Shown: positions 61,824 to 64,000 of the stretch, piece by piece | Numbering within the stretch: position 1 is the stretch's first letter | Layout: every line of letters starts with the position of its first letter | Origin: Sphingomonas sp. 8AM | Lineage (GTDB): Bacteria; Pseudomonadota; Alphaproteobacteria; Sphingomonadales; Sphingomonadaceae | DNA: 64,000 nucleotides | Assembly: GCF_902506455.1 (NCBI RefSeq) | Contig: NZ_LR733844.1 | Coordinates: 2,241,866-2,305,865 of the forward strand | Direction of reading: 5' to 3' | Notes under the pieces: model-generated | Databases searched by the model: none | What the model was told of the DNA's origin: nothing | What the model saw: the letters and a program-made list of their open reading frames with translations, nothing else | Position numbers and translations under genes: made by a program

Positions 61824-61900
61824 CGTCATTGCGAGCGTAGCGAAGCAATCCAGGGCGTCCTGGTCCGGCTCTGGATTGCTTCGCTGCGCTCGCAATGACG
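61824..61900. repeat. REP-like repeat, family B, copy 3
   Basis: CGTCATTGCGAGCGTAGCGA AGCAATCCAG at the left and CTGGATTGCTTCGCTGCGC, TCGCAATGACG at the right form a 77-base hairpin between the GST gene and leuC. Confidence 0.85.
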
Positions 61901-61988
61901 GATATCTCGAACGTGACCACCTCAGCCGCGCCATTTTGTTACGCCCAACCTTGGATGCGCGATGCTTTTCGGTTAACAGCCGCGGATT

Positions 61989-63419
61989 ATGTCCTCCGCT
62001 CCCCGCACATTGTACGAGAAGGTCTGGGACGCTCACGTGGTCGAGCGTCGCGACGATGGTTCCTGCCTGATCTATATCGACCGGCACCTCGTCCATGAGG
62101 TGACCAGCCCGCAGGCGTTCGAGGGCTTGCGCGCCGCCGGACGGCGGGTGCGGCGCCCCGACCTGACGCTCGCGGTGCCCGACCATAATCTGCCGACCAC
62201 CGCGCGGGTCGATGCGGACGGGCACGAGCTGCCGATCGCCGACCGCGAAAGCGCCGAGCAACTGGGGGCGCTGCGCCAGAACGTCGCCGAATTCGGCGTG
62301 CCCTATATCGACGCGCTGTCGGCGAAGCAGGGCATCGTCCATGTCGTCGGGCCGGAACAGGGCTTCACGCTGCCGGGCACGACGATGGTGTGCGGCGACA
62401 GCCATACCTCGGCGCATGGCGCATTGGGCGCGCTGGCGTTCGGGATCGGCACCAGCGAGGTCGAGCATGTGCTCGCGACGCAGACGCTGATCCTGTCGCC
62501 GTCGAAGACGATGGAAGTGCGCGTCGACGGCACGCTTGGCTTCGGCGTCAGCGCCAAGGACGTCGTGCTGGCGATCATCGGCAAGATCGGTGCGGCGGGC
62601 GGGACGGGCTATGTCATTGAATTCACCGGCGAGGTGATCCGCAACCTGTCGGTTGAGGGGCGGCTGACGGTCGCCAATATGTCGATCGAGGGCGGCGCGC
62701 GCGCGGGGATGATCGCGCCCGACGAGACGACCTTCGCCTATCTCAAGGGCCGGCCGCTCGCGCCGCAGGGCGCCGATTGGGACAAAGCGGTCGCGTGGTG
62801 GCGGACGCTGCCGAGCGATGCGGGCGCGCGCTACGACAAGAGCGTGGTGCTCGACGCCACCGACATCGCGCCGTCGCTGACCTGGGGCACCAGCCCCGAG
62901 GACGTCGTGCCGATCACCGGGTTCGTGCCCGCGCCCGACAGCTTCGCCGATCCGTCGAAGCGCGAGGCGGCGCGGAAGTCGCTCGACTATATGGGGCTGA
63001 CCCCGGGGATGCGGATGCAGGACGTGCCGGTCCAGCATGTCTTCATCGGCAGCTGCACCAACAGCCGGATCGAGGATCTGCGCGCCGCGGCGGGCGTCGC
63101 GAGCGGGCGGCATGTCGCCGACGGCGTGCGCGCGATGGTGGTGCCGGGCTCGGGGCTGGTCAAGCGGCAGGCCGAGGCCGAGGGGCTCGACCGCATCTTC
63201 ACCGCGGCGGGGTTCGAGTGGCGCGAGCCGGGCTGCTCGATGTGTCTGGCGATGAACCCCGACAAGGTGCCGCCGGGTGAGCGCTGCGCCTCGACCAGCA
63301 ATAGAAATTTCGTGGGACGTCAGGGACCTGGCGCCCGCACCCATTTGTTGTCGCCGGCAATGGCGGCGGCGGCGGCGGTCACCGGCCGCCTCGCCGACGT
63401 ACGCGAACTGATGGGCTGA
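61989..63419 (+). CDS. leuC: 3-isopropylmalate dehydratase large subunit LeuC
   Basis: A 476-residue aconitase-superfamily subunit that, with LeuD, isomerises 2- to 3-isopropylmalate in leucine synthesis. [20 protein letters not shown] at the start, [20 protein letters not shown] near 133-152, and the [4Fe-4S] ligands in [12 protein letters not shown] and [11 protein letters not shown]. Length matches the family. The ATG follows a REP-like repeat; a 35-residue ORF and leuD follow on the same strand. Confidence 0.95.
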   Translation: MSSAPRTLYEKVWDAHVVERRDDGSCLIYIDRHLVHEVTSPQAFEGLRAAGRRVRRPDLTLAVPDHNLPTTARVDADGHELPIADRESAEQLGALRQNVAEFGVPYIDALSAKQGIVHVVGPEQGFTLPGTTMVCGDSHTSAHGALGALAFGIGTSEVEHVLATQTLILSPSKTMEVRVDGTLGFGVSAKDVVLAIIGKIGAAGGTGYVIEFTGEVIRNLSVEGRLTVANMSIEGGARAGMIAPDETTFAYLKGRPLAPQGADWDKAVAWWRTLPSDAGARYDKSVVLDATDIAPSLTWGTSPEDVVPITGFVPAPDSFADPSKREAARKSLDYMGLTPGMRMQDVPVQHVFIGSCTNSRIEDLRAAAGVASGRHVADGVRAMVVPGSGLVKRQAEAEGLDRIFTAAGFEWREPGCSMCLAMNPDKVPPGERCASTSNRNFVGRQGPGARTHLLSPAMAAAAAVTGRLADVRELMG

Positions 63420-63436
63420 GGATAAGGGGACGCGAC

Positions 63437-63544
63437 ATGAAGAAGGTATTCGTTTTCCTGATCGCCGGTTCGGTGCTGAGCGGGGTCGCCGCCTATGCCG
63501 CGATCGCGCGCCCCGCGATCCCGGCCAGCCGTCCGGCGCGCTGA
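63437..63544 (+). CDS. Small 35-residue membrane peptide between leuC and leuD
   Basis: [20 protein letters not shown], then [22 protein letters not shown] lies seven bases before the ATG. The N-terminal 22 residues are a hydrophobic helix or signal, the rest is Pro/Arg-rich. Its TGA shares one base with the leuD ATG (TGATG), so ribosomes finishing it can restart on leuD. Too short to match a family; could be a coupling leader or a small membrane protein. Confidence 0.5.
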   Translation: MKKVFVFLIAGSVLSGVAAYAAIARPAIPASRPAR

Positions 63545-64000
63545 TGGAACCCGTCACGCGCGTTTCGGGCACCGCTTATCCCTGGGGTGCCAAGAATATC
63601 GACACCGACGTCATCATCCCGGCGCACTGGCTGAAGACGATCAAACGCTCGGGGCTGGGCAAGGGCGCGTTCGAGACGGTGCGCGCGCAGCCGGGCAATA
63701 TCTTCGACGATCCGCGCTATGCCGGCGCGCCGATCCTGGTCGCGGGCGACAATTTCGGCTGCGGATCGAGCCGGGAACATGCCGCTTGGGCGCTGGGCGA
63801 CATGGGCGTGAAGGCGGTGATTGCGCCGAGCTTCTCCGACATCTTTTCGGGCAATGCGTTCAAGAACGGCATCGTCGCGGTGGTGCTGCCGCAGGCGGCG
63901 GTCGACCGGCTGATCGAGGTAGCGAAGACCGATCCGGTCACGGTCGATCTGGAGACGATGACCGTCACCACCCCTTATCAGGACCGCTTTCCGTTCGAAC
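63544..64000 (+). CDS. leuD: 3-isopropylmalate dehydratase small subunit LeuD (partial, right edge)
   Basis: The first 152 residues of about 200. [20 protein letters not shown] is the typical start, [20 protein letters not shown] the swivel-domain active-site loop, [20 protein letters not shown] follows. The window ends at RFPFE, before the last 40-50 residues. Partner of LeuC; translationally coupled to the small peptide ORF. Confidence 0.93.
   Translation, partial: MEPVTRVSGTAYPWGAKNIDTDVIIPAHWLKTIKRSGLGKGAFETVRAQPGNIFDDPRYAGAPILVAGDNFGCGSSREHAAWALGDMGVKAVIAPSFSDIFSGNAFKNGIVAVVLPQAAVDRLIEVAKTDPVTVDLETMTVTTPYQDRFPFE

Noticed and set aside
1..64000. CRISPR array
   Set aside because: No run of regularly spaced direct repeats was found; the palindromic repeats are dispersed single units in separate spacers.

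Overview
The window is high-GC DNA that most resembles a sphingomonad (Alphaproteobacteria, Sphingomonas-like). The pointers are a SciP/DUF1153 gene, TonB-dependent receptors in numbers, a STAS-fused Mla-type permease, DUF6481, DUF5076 and DUF2256 proteins, and many short palindromic intergenic repeats around CGGACTTGATCCGGG and CGTCATTGCGAGCG. The genus is inferred from gene content, not from an rRNA.

Left part (1 to about 21.9 kb): accessory DNA. It starts inside an IS3-family element. Next come a DUF1772 membrane protein, a MarR-controlled FAD hydroxylase, a VOC protein, a serine hydrolase with an NTF2-like partner, and an M14 peptidase divergent from a TonB-dependent receptor. From 10.7 to 21.6 kb the content looks like defence and mobile DNA: an HNH remnant, two GIY-YIG proteins, an AbiE toxin-antitoxin operon whose toxin is frameshifted, an IS5-family element that splits a small gene, a Rad50/Mre11-like pair (YhaN/YhaO type) behind VapBC, and a serine resolvase with an amber stop. 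The block ends at the 3' end of tRNA-Ser(GGA), a typical integration boundary.

Right part (22 to 64 kb): mostly conserved chromosome. It holds a cyclophilin, a four-gene Mla/MCE lipid transporter, DUF445, an RND pump with its adaptor, SIMPL, GlsB-like, sciP with a small upstream gene, mnmA, SMP-30, a class I amidotransferase, and a phosphate-ester locus (PhoD, two TonB receptors, GDPD). Further on are a CDF metal exporter, an S9 peptidase, nadA, DUF4230/MBL, a BlaI/M56 regulator pair with a clear operator, a ThDP enzyme, a CoA-transferase operon whose A and B subunits are separated by two overlapping genes, a GST, and leuC - small ORF - leuD (leuD runs off the right edge).

Most worth a second look are the double operator and broken toxin of the AbiE locus, the IS-split gene that can be rebuilt exactly, the 35-codon membrane peptide coupled to leuD, the interrupted CoA-transferase operon, the BlaR1-like protease that lacks a penicillin sensor, and the repeat families. 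No CRISPR array or rRNA was seen.
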